A stretch of DNA of 64,000 bases from Aeoliella straminimaris (GCF_024054565.1 NZ_JAMXLR010000036.1:124001-188000); one strand, 5' to 3'; positions 26,441 to 34,640 are shown, counted from the stretch's first letter. Numbers and translations: made by a program. The notes: a model not told the origin generated them from the sequence alone.

Positions 26441-27481
26441 CTACCAAGAGATACTCTCAAATAGCGCCCGCAGCTTCGCCCCCCGCGCAGGGTTGAGCAT
26501 CTCGAAGTGGGCGACCCGCCCGGCGAGGTGCTGTTGCCAGTGAGGATGGCCGTCGCGGTTCTGGCTGGCCGGACCGTGACGAGCGCAGTTGGTGAGCGTG
26601 GCCTTCAAACGGTCGAACTCGCTGCGGGAGACATTGGGATGGGAATTCACCACCACACCGGCAACCTGTTGTCGCTGGCTGGCGCGCATGATGCGCGTCT
26701 TGCGAAAGTTCAGCTGGAAGCCCTCGTCCATGGCCGTGGCGGCCACGTGCGTGCAGAATCGCTTCGCCCGGCGGGCCAAGTGGTCGTCGCCCGAGAACAC
26801 CAGGTCGTCGGCGTAGCGGGTGTAGTTGCAATCAAGGGCTGCGGCGAGTCCCGCCAGTCGGCAGTCGAGGCGATAGGCCACCAGGTTCGCGAGCGCCGGC
26901 GAGGTGGGGGCTCCCTGGGGCAGGTGCGGAGCAGAGTATTGACTGGCCTGGTTAAACGCCAGGCGGTCGCCCGTGGTGGCAGCGAGCCAAACGGAACTGG
27001 GCGCCGCGTTGGTGCAAAGCCCGGCGAGCAAAGTGGCCACGTCCCTCGGATACCCCATGCCCCGGAACACGCCGCGCACCCGCGCCACGGTTATCGACGG
27101 GAAGAAGTCTTCCAGGTCCATGCGAATCACCACCCGCTGCCCCACATGCAGCAGCGCGTTGGTCTTGATGGAATGCCCACGGCGAAAACCATGCGCCGCG
27201 CGATGGGGCGGAACTTTGCCCACTATCTCCTCGAGCGCGGCTCGCTGCAGTGTTTTGAGTCGCGGTTTGGGCGATTCGATCAGTCGCACTTGCCCAAAGC
27301 GTTTGGCAAGCAAGCGATAGCGATAGTGCCGCAGCTGTTCGCTGTGCGTAGTGCGTTCGACATTCCGGCAGTCGGCATACCATGCCAGGCGGCTGAGCGG
27401 CAGACGAAACCAGTCGGCCAGGTCGAAGTCGTCCTGGAGGTTTGGCAGGCGAAAGCGACCTATCATTTTCCGAACAGCCAT
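26441..27481 (-). CDS. Retron-type reverse transcriptase
   Basis: A 346-residue RNA-directed DNA polymerase. The retron-specific NAxxH motif is NALLH (108-112). It is followed directly by the first catalytic block MDLEDFFPSI (121-130), then LPQGAPTSPALANL (187-200), the YADD box (RYADDLVFS, 222-230) and VAGVVVN (273-279), which corresponds to the retron VTG motif. The order and spacing match the E. coli Ec86 enzyme, with an extra ~25 residues before LPQGAP. The start was set at ATG 27481 because an upstream GTG lies inside the a2 repeat of the non-coding RNA. The 14-nt a2 ends 12 bases before this ATG. No extra domain is fused. Confidence 0.93.
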   Translation of the reverse strand: MAVRKMIGRFRLPNLQDDFDLADWFRLPLSRLAWYADCRNVERTTHSEQLRHYRYRLLAKRFGQVRLIESPKPRLKTLQRAALEEIVGKVPPHRAAHGFRRGHSIKTNALLHVGQRVVIRMDLEDFFPSITVARVRGVFRGMGYPRDVATLLAGLCTNAAPSSVWLAATTGDRLAFNQASQYSAPHLPQGAPTSPALANLVAYRLDCRLAGLAAALDCNYTRYADDLVFSGDDHLARRAKRFCTHVAATAMDEGFQLNFRKTRIMRASQRQQVAGVVVNSHPNVSRSEFDRLKATLTNCARHGPASQNRDGHPHWQQHLAGRVAHFEMLNPARGAKLRALFESISW

Positions 27482-27493
27482 AACAAACCGGCA

Positions 27494-27654
27494 GCGAGGC
27501 ACTTCAACAAGTCTGGTGGAGCGCGAGCCTCCCTATGTGGAGCATAGCGCAGCTCGCGCGACGAAATGCGAGTCCTTCCAACACCCCTGGGGTAACCCCA
27601 GAGTGACGAGCCGCCGACCAAAGGTCCGACGCTCATCCGCTTGAAGTGCCTCGC
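27494..27654 (-). ncRNA. Retron msr-msd non-coding RNA
   Basis: On the minus strand, a1 (GCGAGGCACTTCAA, 27641-27654) is perfectly complementary to a2 (TTGAAGTGCCTCGC, 27494-27507). A G follows a1 (27640, within AAGCGG), where retrons place the 2'-5' branch guanosine. Then come hairpin 1 (27605-27637, arms GATGAGC / GCTCGTC plus GACC-TTT-GGTC), hairpin 2 (CTGGGG-TTA-CCCCAG, 27587-27601) and a long msd-like hairpin. The msd arms are GCGCGAGC (27552-27559) and GCTCGCGC (27521-27528), with inner CTATG / CATAG. This is the a1-msr-msd-a2-RT order known from retrons. Covariation was not tested; boundaries are inferred. Confidence 0.85.
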
Positions 27655-27667
27655 CGCGGTACGTTCG

Positions 27668-27696
27668 ATTCTGTGACCGCGCCGCTCGGGCGTCAA
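27668..27696 (-). promoter_or_regulatory. Sigma70-like promoter for the retron
   Basis: On the minus strand TTGACG (27691-27696) and CAGAAT (27668-27673) are separated by 17 bases, matching 5/6 and 4/6 of the consensus. Predicted initiation about 7 bases downstream (near 27661) falls just before the a1 repeat. Confidence 0.55.
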
Positions 27697-27854
27697 CTAC
27701 GCGGGGAGGAAAGGCTCGCTCTGTTGCTGGGAGCGTGGTCGTGTAGAATTGCTGGCGGTGGTCTGATCAGCGGCCCGCGAACACTCGCCCCGGTTGTGTT
27801 GTCGCTGATAGAGATCCACTTTCGATTCCACTACCTCACCGATCCTCCTGTTAA

Positions 27855-29060
27855 ATGGCTAGCGCTCAACGCCAATTTGCATGCGACGTCGTCGCCCAGC
27901 TTCGCCAGGCGGGGTATACCGCGTTGTGGGCCGGTGGCTGCGTGCGGGATCAGCTGCTGGGGGTGACGCCCAAAGACTACGACGTGGCCACTAGCGCCAC
28001 GCCCGAGCAGGTTCGCGAGGTGTTTGGCCGGCGGCGGACCATTCCGGTGGGGGCCTCGTTTGGCGTGATGACGGTGCTGGGCCCGAAAGCGGCGGGGCAA
28101 ATCGAGGTGGCCACCTTTCGTACCGATGGCGGCTACAGCGACGGGCGCCACCCCGACCAGGTGCAATTCTCCACGCCCGAGCACGATGCGCAGCGGCGCG
28201 ATTTCACGATCAACGGTCTATTCTACGACCCGCAGGCCGACGAGGTGCACGACTACGTGGGCGGCGAGGCCGATCTGCTGGCGGGCATTGTTCGGGCGAT
28301 TGGCGCCCCCGAGGCTCGCATCGCCGAAGACAAACTCCGCATGCTGCGGGCGGTTCGATTCGCGGCGCGGTTCGACTTTGCCATCGACCAGGCGACCCTC
28401 CACGCCGTGCAGCATCATGCCGGTGAGATCACGCAGGTGAGCGGTGAACGCATCGGCGCCGAGATGCGGGCGATGCTGGTGCATCCCAACCGCGCGGCCG
28501 CGCTGTCGCTGTTGCGGTCGACGGGGCTCGAATCGTACGTGCTGCCCGAAACCACCTCGCTCGCCGGCGAGCCATGGCAGCAGCTTTCGGTACGGCTTGG
28601 CCGGTTAGAAGGGGCTTCGTTCGCCTTGGTGTTGGCGGTTATGCTGGCCGAGATTGGCGACGTCCGCGCGGCCGAGAGCATCAGCGACCGCTGGAAGCTG
28701 GCCAACCGCGACGCCGATCGCACCGATTGGCTGCTGAACCACTTGCCAATCGGCCTGGCCGCGGACACGACGCCGTGGCCGCAGTTGCAGCGAGTGCTGA
28801 TTCACGAAGGCGCTGCAGAACTGGTCGCCTTGGTGGCCGCCCAGCAAGGTGCCGACTCGCAGTCTGTGGTGCGGTGCCGCGAAAAGCTGGCGCTGCCCGC
28901 CGCAGAGCTCAATCCACCGCCGCTGGTGACTGGCGCCGACCTGATTGCAGCAGGATTACAACCTGGTCCGCAGTTTGGTGAATTGCTCGAGCGCATTCGC
29001 GACGCGCAGCTCGAGGGCAAAATCGCCACGCGTGACGAGGCGCTGGCGCTGGCCCGCTGA
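27855..29060 (+). CDS. cca: CCA tRNA nucleotidyltransferase / poly(A) polymerase family
   Basis: A 401-residue class II nucleotidyltransferase. Residues 27-32 are GGCVRD and 41-46 DYDVAT, giving the catalytic Asp pair. Next come the RRxxTIPVGASFG-type stretch, EVATFRTDGGYSDGRHP, and the RRDFTINGLFYDP motif that recognises ribose. The neck domain follows (EDKLRMLRAVRFAARFDFAID). Members add CCA to tRNA 3' ends or A-tails to RNA; since the window's tRNA lacks encoded CCA, the former is plausible. A C-terminal helical domain completes it. The gene diverges from the retron. Confidence 0.92.
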   Translation: MASAQRQFACDVVAQLRQAGYTALWAGGCVRDQLLGVTPKDYDVATSATPEQVREVFGRRRTIPVGASFGVMTVLGPKAAGQIEVATFRTDGGYSDGRHPDQVQFSTPEHDAQRRDFTINGLFYDPQADEVHDYVGGEADLLAGIVRAIGAPEARIAEDKLRMLRAVRFAARFDFAIDQATLHAVQHHAGEITQVSGERIGAEMRAMLVHPNRAAALSLLRSTGLESYVLPETTSLAGEPWQQLSVRLGRLEGASFALVLAVMLAEIGDVRAAESISDRWKLANRDADRTDWLLNHLPIGLAADTTPWPQLQRVLIHEGAAELVALVAAQQGADSQSVVRCREKLALPAAELNPPPLVTGADLIAAGLQPGPQFGELLERIRDAQLEGKIATRDEALALAR

Positions 29061-29192
29061 GTGCCGCGCGCGGCGAACCACGGTTGGCAGGGCAGGGGAC
29101 ATCGTCGATAACAGGGGGCACAGCAACGTGGGCATAGGCCTACACCCGCTGGTTTTTCTTTTCCGCATTCTTGTCCAACGGAGTCCATCCCC

Positions 29193-29381
29193 ATGAAGCT
29201 CACCGACTTCTATAACGAGGTTTCCCGCCGTACCGATACCGCCAAGACGGAGATCAACGTGGCCGATACCAAGCGGGTGCTGAGCGAGGCCTTCCTGGTG
29301 CTGTCGAAAATGGACGCCGCCGATCTGGCCGACACGCTGGCCAAGGGGCTGGCGACGGCCAAGAAGAAATCGGCCAAGTAA
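29193..29381 (+). CDS. Small basic helical protein
   Basis: A 62-residue protein (MKLTDFYNEVSRRTDTAKTE...AKKKSAK), mostly helical with a Lys-rich C-terminus like those of small nucleic-acid binders. Start ATG at 29193 after a modest upstream purine stretch. It lies 132 bases after cca on the same strand. I recognise no named family; it reads like a conserved small planctomycete protein. Confidence 0.6.
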   Translation: MKLTDFYNEVSRRTDTAKTEINVADTKRVLSEAFLVLSKMDAADLADTLAKGLATAKKKSAK

Positions 29382-29511
29382 CGCCGCGCGGGGCCTGTGG
29401 GCTGCGCCGTAGAAATTCGTGGCAGACTTGCTCTAATAGGGGGACGAGTTGGCCGCTGCGCCGCGGCGCTTCCACACCACACGTTTTGTACGCCAAACGG
29501 GAAGATTTGCA

Positions 29512-30075
29512 TTGTTCACCGACGGACTGATCGTGGCTGATTCCCCCGCACCCGCTTTCGACACGGCGTGGTTCATCCTGTTGGCAACCCGAGTCGTGCA
29601 TACGGCCAGTGCCGCGGTGCTATTGGGCGGCTTGGTTTATCTGAAGAAGGTCGTAGCGCCGCTGGCCGAAGGGGCCGACGATACCAACGAAGCACTGTAC
29701 CGAGGACGACGCGGCACCTGGGCCGGGCTCGTGATGCTCACCACCACGCTGCTGGTGTTCAGCGGGTTCTTCAACCTGTTCAACATCATGTCGGCGTACG
29801 AGAAGTTGCCGATGGCCTATCATATGGTGTTCGGTATCAAGTTCCTGCTGGCGCTGTTCGTATTCTTCGTGGCCGCCAGCACGGCCGGCAAGTCGTCTGC
29901 GGCCGTGAAGATGCAGTCGAACATTCAGAAGTGGCTCACGCTGGCGATCTCGGCGGCGCTGCTGGTTTTTGTACTGGGCGCCACCCTCAGGTCGTTCCCC
30001 AAGGTGCCCAAAACGATGGAAGACGTACCCGCCGCGCAACCACAGGTAGACGGAGAAAATGGACAAGAAAGCTAA
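29512..30075 (+). CDS. Four-helix membrane protein, unknown function
   Basis: A 187-residue integral membrane protein if started at TTG 29512, which has GGGAAG 7 bases upstream; GTG 29533 is an alternative. Hydrophobic segments lie at about 15-38 (AWFILLATRVVHTASAAVLLGG), 69-90 (LVMLTTTLLVFSGFFNLF), 100-121 (MVFGIKFLLALFVFFVAA) and 140-160 (LTLAISAALLVFVLGATL). The arrangement is reminiscent of CopD/DUF2269-type membrane proteins, but this is not secure. The gene overlaps the next one by 17 bases. Confidence 0.65.
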   Translation: MFTDGLIVADSPAPAFDTAWFILLATRVVHTASAAVLLGGLVYLKKVVAPLAEGADDTNEALYRGRRGTWAGLVMLTTTLLVFSGFFNLFNIMSAYEKLPMAYHMVFGIKFLLALFVFFVAASTAGKSSAAVKMQSNIQKWLTLAISAALLVFVLGATLRSFPKVPKTMEDVPAAQPQVDGENGQES

Positions 30076-30229
30076 GAAGCGAATCGAAGTGTTGCGGAAG
30101 AAGCTGAAGACGCTGGAGCAGCAACTCGCCGGCGCCAAGCAGCAGATGGACGACCCCGACGAGGTAAAGCAGTACGAGATGCAAATTGCGGCCGCCAAGG
30201 AAGAGATCGAAAAACTCAAGGCGAGCTGA
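30059..30229 (+). CDS. Small coiled-coil protein, overlapping
   Basis: A 56-residue frame starting at ATG 30059, with GGAG six bases upstream, overlapping the end of the preceding membrane-protein gene by 17 bases. The product is almost wholly charged heptad-like helix (MDKKAKKRIEVLRKKLKTLE ... KEEIEKLKAS). The good ribosome-binding site, the overlap typical of translational coupling, and the coiled-coil character support a real gene. Function unknown; a partner of the membrane protein is possible. Confidence 0.65.
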   Translation: MDKKAKKRIEVLRKKLKTLEQQLAGAKQQMDDPDEVKQYEMQIAAAKEEIEKLKAS

Positions 30230-30536
30230 GCAGCGCCACGCGACGCAATCGGCAGTCTCCTCGTGTTTTTGCCGCCAGTAGAATCGCGCAGGCGGCAAAG
30301 ATGCGAAACGTTCGCAGCCCAGGACGATGAAGCTGCGGCAGACTTCGGTCTTCTCGAACCTGCTGAAGTGAACTGCACCGTTCTCAGGTGGGAAAACTCT
30401 CAACGGGCTCCAGGAGCCCCTGACCGAGCACATGATCCGTGCAGAGGTCGTCGCGACCGACGCGAGTTAACGGACGTGGCTACACACCGCTATCTGTACT
30501 GACGCCAAAGCGAGAAATTCATCGACGCTCCTGCCG
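30230..30536. other. Intergenic region, nothing recognised
   Basis: About 300 bases between convergent genes. I see no RNA gene, no clear terminator and only short, overlapping open frames. Confidence 0.4.
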
Positions 30537-32186
30537 TCACTCGGCAAATTCTCGAGCAAGGTCGGAATCCACTATTTCCTTGACCGTACGCCAGTCAACC
30601 CCGAGTCTTCTACCGGCCGCGCGATAACTTCCTGATCTAGAGTAGACGAGTGAGAAGTAAGCGGAGAGTAATTCGTCACGACTGAAATCGCCGTCTTCGA
30701 CACTCTTAAGGAACCTTGCCACAGGTGCCTGTTCGGTTGGCGTCTTTCGCCCCGATGGAACGTAGTTCCCCCGGATCATGATGCTTCTTACGCATTGTTC
30801 CAACTCTCGGATGTTACCAGGCCAGGCATAGTCCTTGCCGAGGTTCTTGCTAACCCAGATGACAACCTCGTCCGTGAGTCGGCTTGCTTCTTCCGGAAGT
30901 TCGGGAAGCTGGCGTGTGGCAATGAATCGCACGAAGTTTGCGATGTCCTCAGGTGACTCTTGGAGTTGTACGCGGAGTGAAGGCGTCTCGATACGATCCG
31001 CACATAAGCGGTAGTAAAAGTCTTCCCGGAACCGTCCGGCTTCCATTTCGGCCGCCAAGTCTCGATTGGTGGCCGCGATGATTTTGCCTACAAACTTACG
31101 TGGCGTCGAGTCGCCAACACGTTGAAACTCACGACTCTGCAAGACTCGAAGAAGCTTGACCTGTAGCTGCGCGTCGAGATCGCCAATCTCATCCAGAAAG
31201 ACCGTCCCCCACCGTGGGCACTCGGATTCATCCAGATAGCCTCGCCGCTCCGTCTTTGCGTCAGTAAATGCTCCTTTGGCGTGACCGAACAACTCTGATT
31301 CAATCAACGTCGGCGAAATTGCCGTCAAGTTAAGTCCCACGAAGCAGTCTGCATAGTTAGTTACGAATCGTCGGTTCTTTGAGTCAAACTCAAAAAAACG
31401 CGAATAGGCGATGGATTGGGCGACTAGCTCCTTGCCGGTGCCTGATGGTCCAGTGATCAGTGTGGGGATGTCGCCCATGAATCGGTGTAGCGCACTGAGG
31501 TAGCGCCGCATGTCATGGGTAAAGATGGACTGCCAAATTGCAGCTCGCAGTCGAGCAGCAGGCATGGAAGCGCCAACGATATGTCGAAAGATGTGGAAAA
31601 AGGCTCGCTCTACTTGAAACAGGCCTGCGAAGATCACATCACGATCCAAATTAGAAGGAAGTCTCTTCTCTGGTAGTTCGAGAAACCAATGGTAGTCCCC
31701 AGCAAAAGCATCGTAGCAATTGAGGATGTCATCTTCGGGCCGGTTGCGGAAGCGAACGGCGGGTAGATCGAGAGTGGTACTCATGTACCGAGCATAAAGC
31801 TGATAAATCGCGAGGTTTTCATAGACCTCCAGCTCACGTTCCGTCGCTGGTTCATGTGCGATTAGCTTTCCGCGCATTTTTTCCAGAAGCTGCTCGCTGC
31901 GTTGACGCAGGGCAGGTGCATTGGGAAACATGTCGCTCACCGAGCAGTCTGGGCGATACTGCAGGAACGGCTGCGAATGAGTGAACGACTTACCAAGTGC
32001 TTCCTGCTCCAACTCAATCCGCTCGGGTAAGAACGGATTCGCGTACCCGATCTCTGCGATCGCCACAGCAACCCGCCAGTCGCTCGAAGCTAATAGTGCC
32101 ACTTCAGACTCCTGTGGTGCAGGGAATGTAGCAATAGGGTTCACGCAATGTACTACGGCCTCCGTCTGTAGGCAAGTTCGACTCAA
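30537..32186 (-). CDS. Sigma-54-dependent enhancer-binding protein with novel N-terminal domain
   Basis: A 549-residue AAA+ activator of sigma-54 RNA polymerase. Walker A is GPSGTGKE (246-253), the sigma-contact loop is GAFTDA (305-310) instead of the usual GAFTGA, and Walker B is VFLDEIGDLD (329-338). An Arg-finger region follows (FREDFYYRLCADRIETPSLR). The C-terminal HTH lies in GSYRAAGRRLGVDWRTVKEIV. The N-terminal ~235 residues match no sensor domain I know and are rich in aromatic and charged residues; there is no receiver, PAS or GAF pattern. The start is uncertain (TTG at 32186; GTG at 32147 possible). It diverges from the radical SAM gene, which has a sigma-54 promoter. Confidence 0.88.
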   Translation of the reverse strand: MSRTCLQTEAVVHCVNPIATFPAPQESEVALLASSDWRVAVAIAEIGYANPFLPERIELEQEALGKSFTHSQPFLQYRPDCSVSDMFPNAPALRQRSEQLLEKMRGKLIAHEPATERELEVYENLAIYQLYARYMSTTLDLPAVRFRNRPEDDILNCYDAFAGDYHWFLELPEKRLPSNLDRDVIFAGLFQVERAFFHIFRHIVGASMPAARLRAAIWQSIFTHDMRRYLSALHRFMGDIPTLITGPSGTGKELVAQSIAYSRFFEFDSKNRRFVTNYADCFVGLNLTAISPTLIESELFGHAKGAFTDAKTERRGYLDESECPRWGTVFLDEIGDLDAQLQVKLLRVLQSREFQRVGDSTPRKFVGKIIAATNRDLAAEMEAGRFREDFYYRLCADRIETPSLRVQLQESPEDIANFVRFIATRQLPELPEEASRLTDEVVIWVSKNLGKDYAWPGNIRELEQCVRSIMIRGNYVPSGRKTPTEQAPVARFLKSVEDGDFSRDELLSAYFSLVYSRSGSYRAAGRRLGVDWRTVKEIVDSDLAREFAE

Positions 32187-32242
32187 TGGGAGAAGCAGCG
32201 TAACTGATTTCCAGAAAACAACTTACGGCACGAGCAGCATGG

Positions 32243-32259
32243 TTGGCACGCCAATCGCT
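32243..32259 (+). promoter_or_regulatory. Sigma-54 (-24/-12) promoter before the radical SAM gene
   Basis: TTGGCACGCCAATCGCT has GG (32245-32246) and GC (32257-32258) exactly 10 bases apart, and matches the consensus YTGGCACG-N4-TTGCW at almost every defined base. Initiation about 12 bases later gives a leader of roughly 30 bases before the ATG at 32302. Confidence 0.75.
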
Positions 32260-32301
32260 TTACGATGGGCAAACTCACATTCACTTGAGGGGAGCCTTTC
32301 C

Positions 32302-33765
32302 ATGGCGATCGCCACTACAACCGCAAAACAGCAGCTCCGAGCTCGACTGATCAAATTCATGTCCCGGCCACAGCGGCACCGCTTGCTACATGGGTATCCA
32401 CTCGCTGCAGCCATGCCCTATGCCGACCAGGAAACAAGGAGTCGCGCAGCTAACGGCGATGCAGCCTTCGAGTTGCCGCGACAGGAAGGGAATGAACTGC
32501 TTGTTGGTGTGCTCCCCCACCCATTCTGCAACCCGAAAATCCGTGGCTGCGGGTTCTGCACATTCCCTCATGAAACATTCAGTACTCTCAAAAGCTCTGC
32601 TGTAGCAAGAGCCGTGGTAAAAGAAGTCCATCAACGGCTCTCAACTCAGCCTGACCTGGAGAACGCCCGAGTTTCTGGTCTCTACCTTGGTGGTGGCACT
32701 GCAAACCTGACGCCGCCAGAGCCGTTTCGCCTGCTGGCTCAAACGCTTGCCGGTGCGTTTGACCTGACGGTCGCTGAAGTATCGCTCGAGGGGGTGCCGA
32801 TCAATTTCCTGCGGGGGCGGCCACTGCTTATCGACGTGATGCAGGAGGAACTGCCATCGCGGCACTTTCGTATCAGCATGGGGATACAGACATTTTCCGA
32901 ACCCCGCCTGGAGCAGATGGGGCGATTGGCGTTTGGCCGTCCATCGGTGTTTGCCTCGGTTGTTGAGGCCGCGCACCAGCGGAACATGACCGCTAGTGGC
33001 GATCTACTATTCAATCTCCCCGGGCAGCAACAGGTGGAGATGTGCGATGATGTTCGACAGGCAGTCGACATCGGCTTAGACCAGATCTGTCTTTATCATT
33101 TGGTCATGTTTCGAGGGCTTGGCACCATCTGGTCTCGTGACGAGCCATTGCTGTCATCGCTGCCCAGCAATGAAAAGGCTGCAGACAACTGGCTGGAACT
33201 CCGAGAGATCTTGCTGGACAACGGTTATCGGCAAACGTCGCTTACCAACTTCGAACGCAGTGAACTTGCCGACGATCCTCGACGCTACCGCTACGAGCCG
33301 ATCAGTTATGAATCCGGTCATTGCCAGGTGCTCGGCTTCGGCCCCGCTGGGATTTCCTATTCAGCTGCGCCCGACTCGCAGTATGCGCTAAAAACAATGA
33401 ATCCGGAGAGTTCAGCAGAGTATCTACAGGCCATTCATTCAGAGCGAACGATCTGGAATCGATATTTCCAGTATGAACAACAAGATCTGGAGTTGCTCCA
33501 TTTCACTCGGCGTCTGGCCTCGCTGCGAATTGACAAAGGGCGTTTCTCAGAAAACTTTGGTACGTCCGCGTGGAAAAGATACCAGGATGAGTTATCCGTT
33601 CTGGTGGAAGAGAAGCTATTGCTCGATAGCCAACACGCTTACACCGTGTCGCCTCGCGGTATGTTCTTCTCCGACTCCATCGCTGCGCTGTTGACCGAGG
33701 GCCGCAGGCGTAACGGCCCTCGGTGGCGAAGAGTCCACAACGATAACAGCGGTGGTTACATGTGA
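32302..33765 (+). CDS. HemW/HemN-like radical SAM protein
   Basis: A 487-residue radical SAM enzyme. The start at 32302 has GAGGGGAG 7-14 bases upstream. The cluster-binding motif is C-x6-C-x2-C (CNPKIRGCGFC) rather than the CxxxCxxC common in HemN/HemW. Next comes the SAM-binding GGGT (YLGGGTANLTPPEPF), then MGIQTFSEPRLEQMGR, GDLLFNLPGQ and a C-terminal HemN-like winged region. HemW proteins insert heme; HemN oxidises coproporphyrinogen III. The atypical Cys spacing makes the exact reaction uncertain. Control by the divergent sigma-54 activator is strongly suggested by the promoter. A ceramidase-family gene follows 143 bases later. Confidence 0.82.
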   Translation: MAIATTTAKQQLRARLIKFMSRPQRHRLLHGYPLAAAMPYADQETRSRAANGDAAFELPRQEGNELLVGVLPHPFCNPKIRGCGFCTFPHETFSTLKSSAVARAVVKEVHQRLSTQPDLENARVSGLYLGGGTANLTPPEPFRLLAQTLAGAFDLTVAEVSLEGVPINFLRGRPLLIDVMQEELPSRHFRISMGIQTFSEPRLEQMGRLAFGRPSVFASVVEAAHQRNMTASGDLLFNLPGQQQVEMCDDVRQAVDIGLDQICLYHLVMFRGLGTIWSRDEPLLSSLPSNEKAADNWLELREILLDNGYRQTSLTNFERSELADDPRRYRYEPISYESGHCQVLGFGPAGISYSAAPDSQYALKTMNPESSAEYLQAIHSERTIWNRYFQYEQQDLELLHFTRRLASLRIDKGRFSENFGTSAWKRYQDELSVLVEEKLLLDSQHAYTVSPRGMFFSDSIAALLTEGRRRNGPRWRRVHNDNSGGYM

Positions 33766-33908
33766 TTATCGCAGGCCTGTCAGGCAGAAAGTGACAGTGC
33801 TTGGGATTGGATGCTTGGACGTTGCAAGCGACACCTGGATTGGCGTTTGGAATCGTCGACGAGAACCACTCTTTCATTTTGTAGAGACTAATGCGCAGAG
33901 GTCAAACG

Positions 33909-34640
33909 ATGTCAATCTTCTTCAACGTCTCCGCCGTACTACTCTGGATCTATCGCGAGCGCTCGGGTAGCCCGGCGTTCTGGGCCGAGCCCTTGAATGC
34001 GATCACGAATGCTTCATTCCTGATCGCGGCTCTCCTTGCCTGGCGTTTTGCAGACCGCCGGCGTGCCACCACGCACACAACCCTCGCGCTGGTATCGTTG
34101 GCCGTCGTGATCGGTTCTGGGAGTTTCTACTTCCACTCGGTGCCTAACCATTTCACCATGTGGCTCGACATCGTACCCATCGCCCTTTTTCAGGTCTTCT
34201 TTCTCTGGCTGGTATCAAATAGGATGCTCGACCTGAGCCGAGTCTCCTCCACGGTTATCGTTGTCGGTGTAGTTGGATCGTCGTTCGCTCTCTTACCGCT
34301 ACACGCACCACTTAACGGTTCCTTGTTCTATTTTCCCTCGGTTTTGGCGATGTTGACGCTGGGAGTTTTGTGGGTCAGAAAGAGCAGCCGTGAACCCTAT
34401 CTGCTAGTGGGAGCGGCATGTGTATTCGCGCTTGCGATAATTGCCAGGTCGGTCGACTGGATTGTGCCATGGCCTTTTGGCAGTCACTTCCTTTGGCATC
34501 TGCTTAATGGCGTTGTCGTGTATATGGCCCTCAGGGCATGGATTGTCTTTGTTGCTCGCAACGAGAGCATGGAACTTTCAGACACGCGGCCGAGTGGTCT
34601 TCGCCGTAGCAGCGACCACAGATTGGCTACGCAAGAATGA
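33909..34640 (+). CDS. Ceramidase/CREST-family membrane protein
   Basis: A 243-residue protein with seven predicted membrane segments. It shows the alkaline-ceramidase/CREST signatures: WAEPLNAITNASFLIAALLA, then GSGSFYFHS...WLDIVPI, and late HFLWHLLNGVVVYM. The Ser, His, Asp and the H-x3-H pair are the expected metal-binding and catalytic residues of these intramembrane hydrolases. The start ATG at 33909 has AGAGG upstream; an earlier ATG (33891) is less well served. Family members hydrolyse ceramide amides or act as lipid-linked receptors; the bacterial substrate is unknown. Probably co-transcribed with the radical SAM gene. Confidence 0.82.
   Translation: MSIFFNVSAVLLWIYRERSGSPAFWAEPLNAITNASFLIAALLAWRFADRRRATTHTTLALVSLAVVIGSGSFYFHSVPNHFTMWLDIVPIALFQVFFLWLVSNRMLDLSRVSSTVIVVGVVGSSFALLPLHAPLNGSLFYFPSVLAMLTLGVLWVRKSSREPYLLVGAACVFALAIIARSVDWIVPWPFGSHFLWHLLNGVVVYMALRAWIVFVARNESMELSDTRPSGLRRSSDHRLATQE

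Noticed and set aside
27463..27696. 77-codon minus-strand frame across the retron RNA
   Set aside because: It runs through a1, the hairpins and a2 and into the reverse transcriptase in another frame; the RNA structure explains the sequence better.
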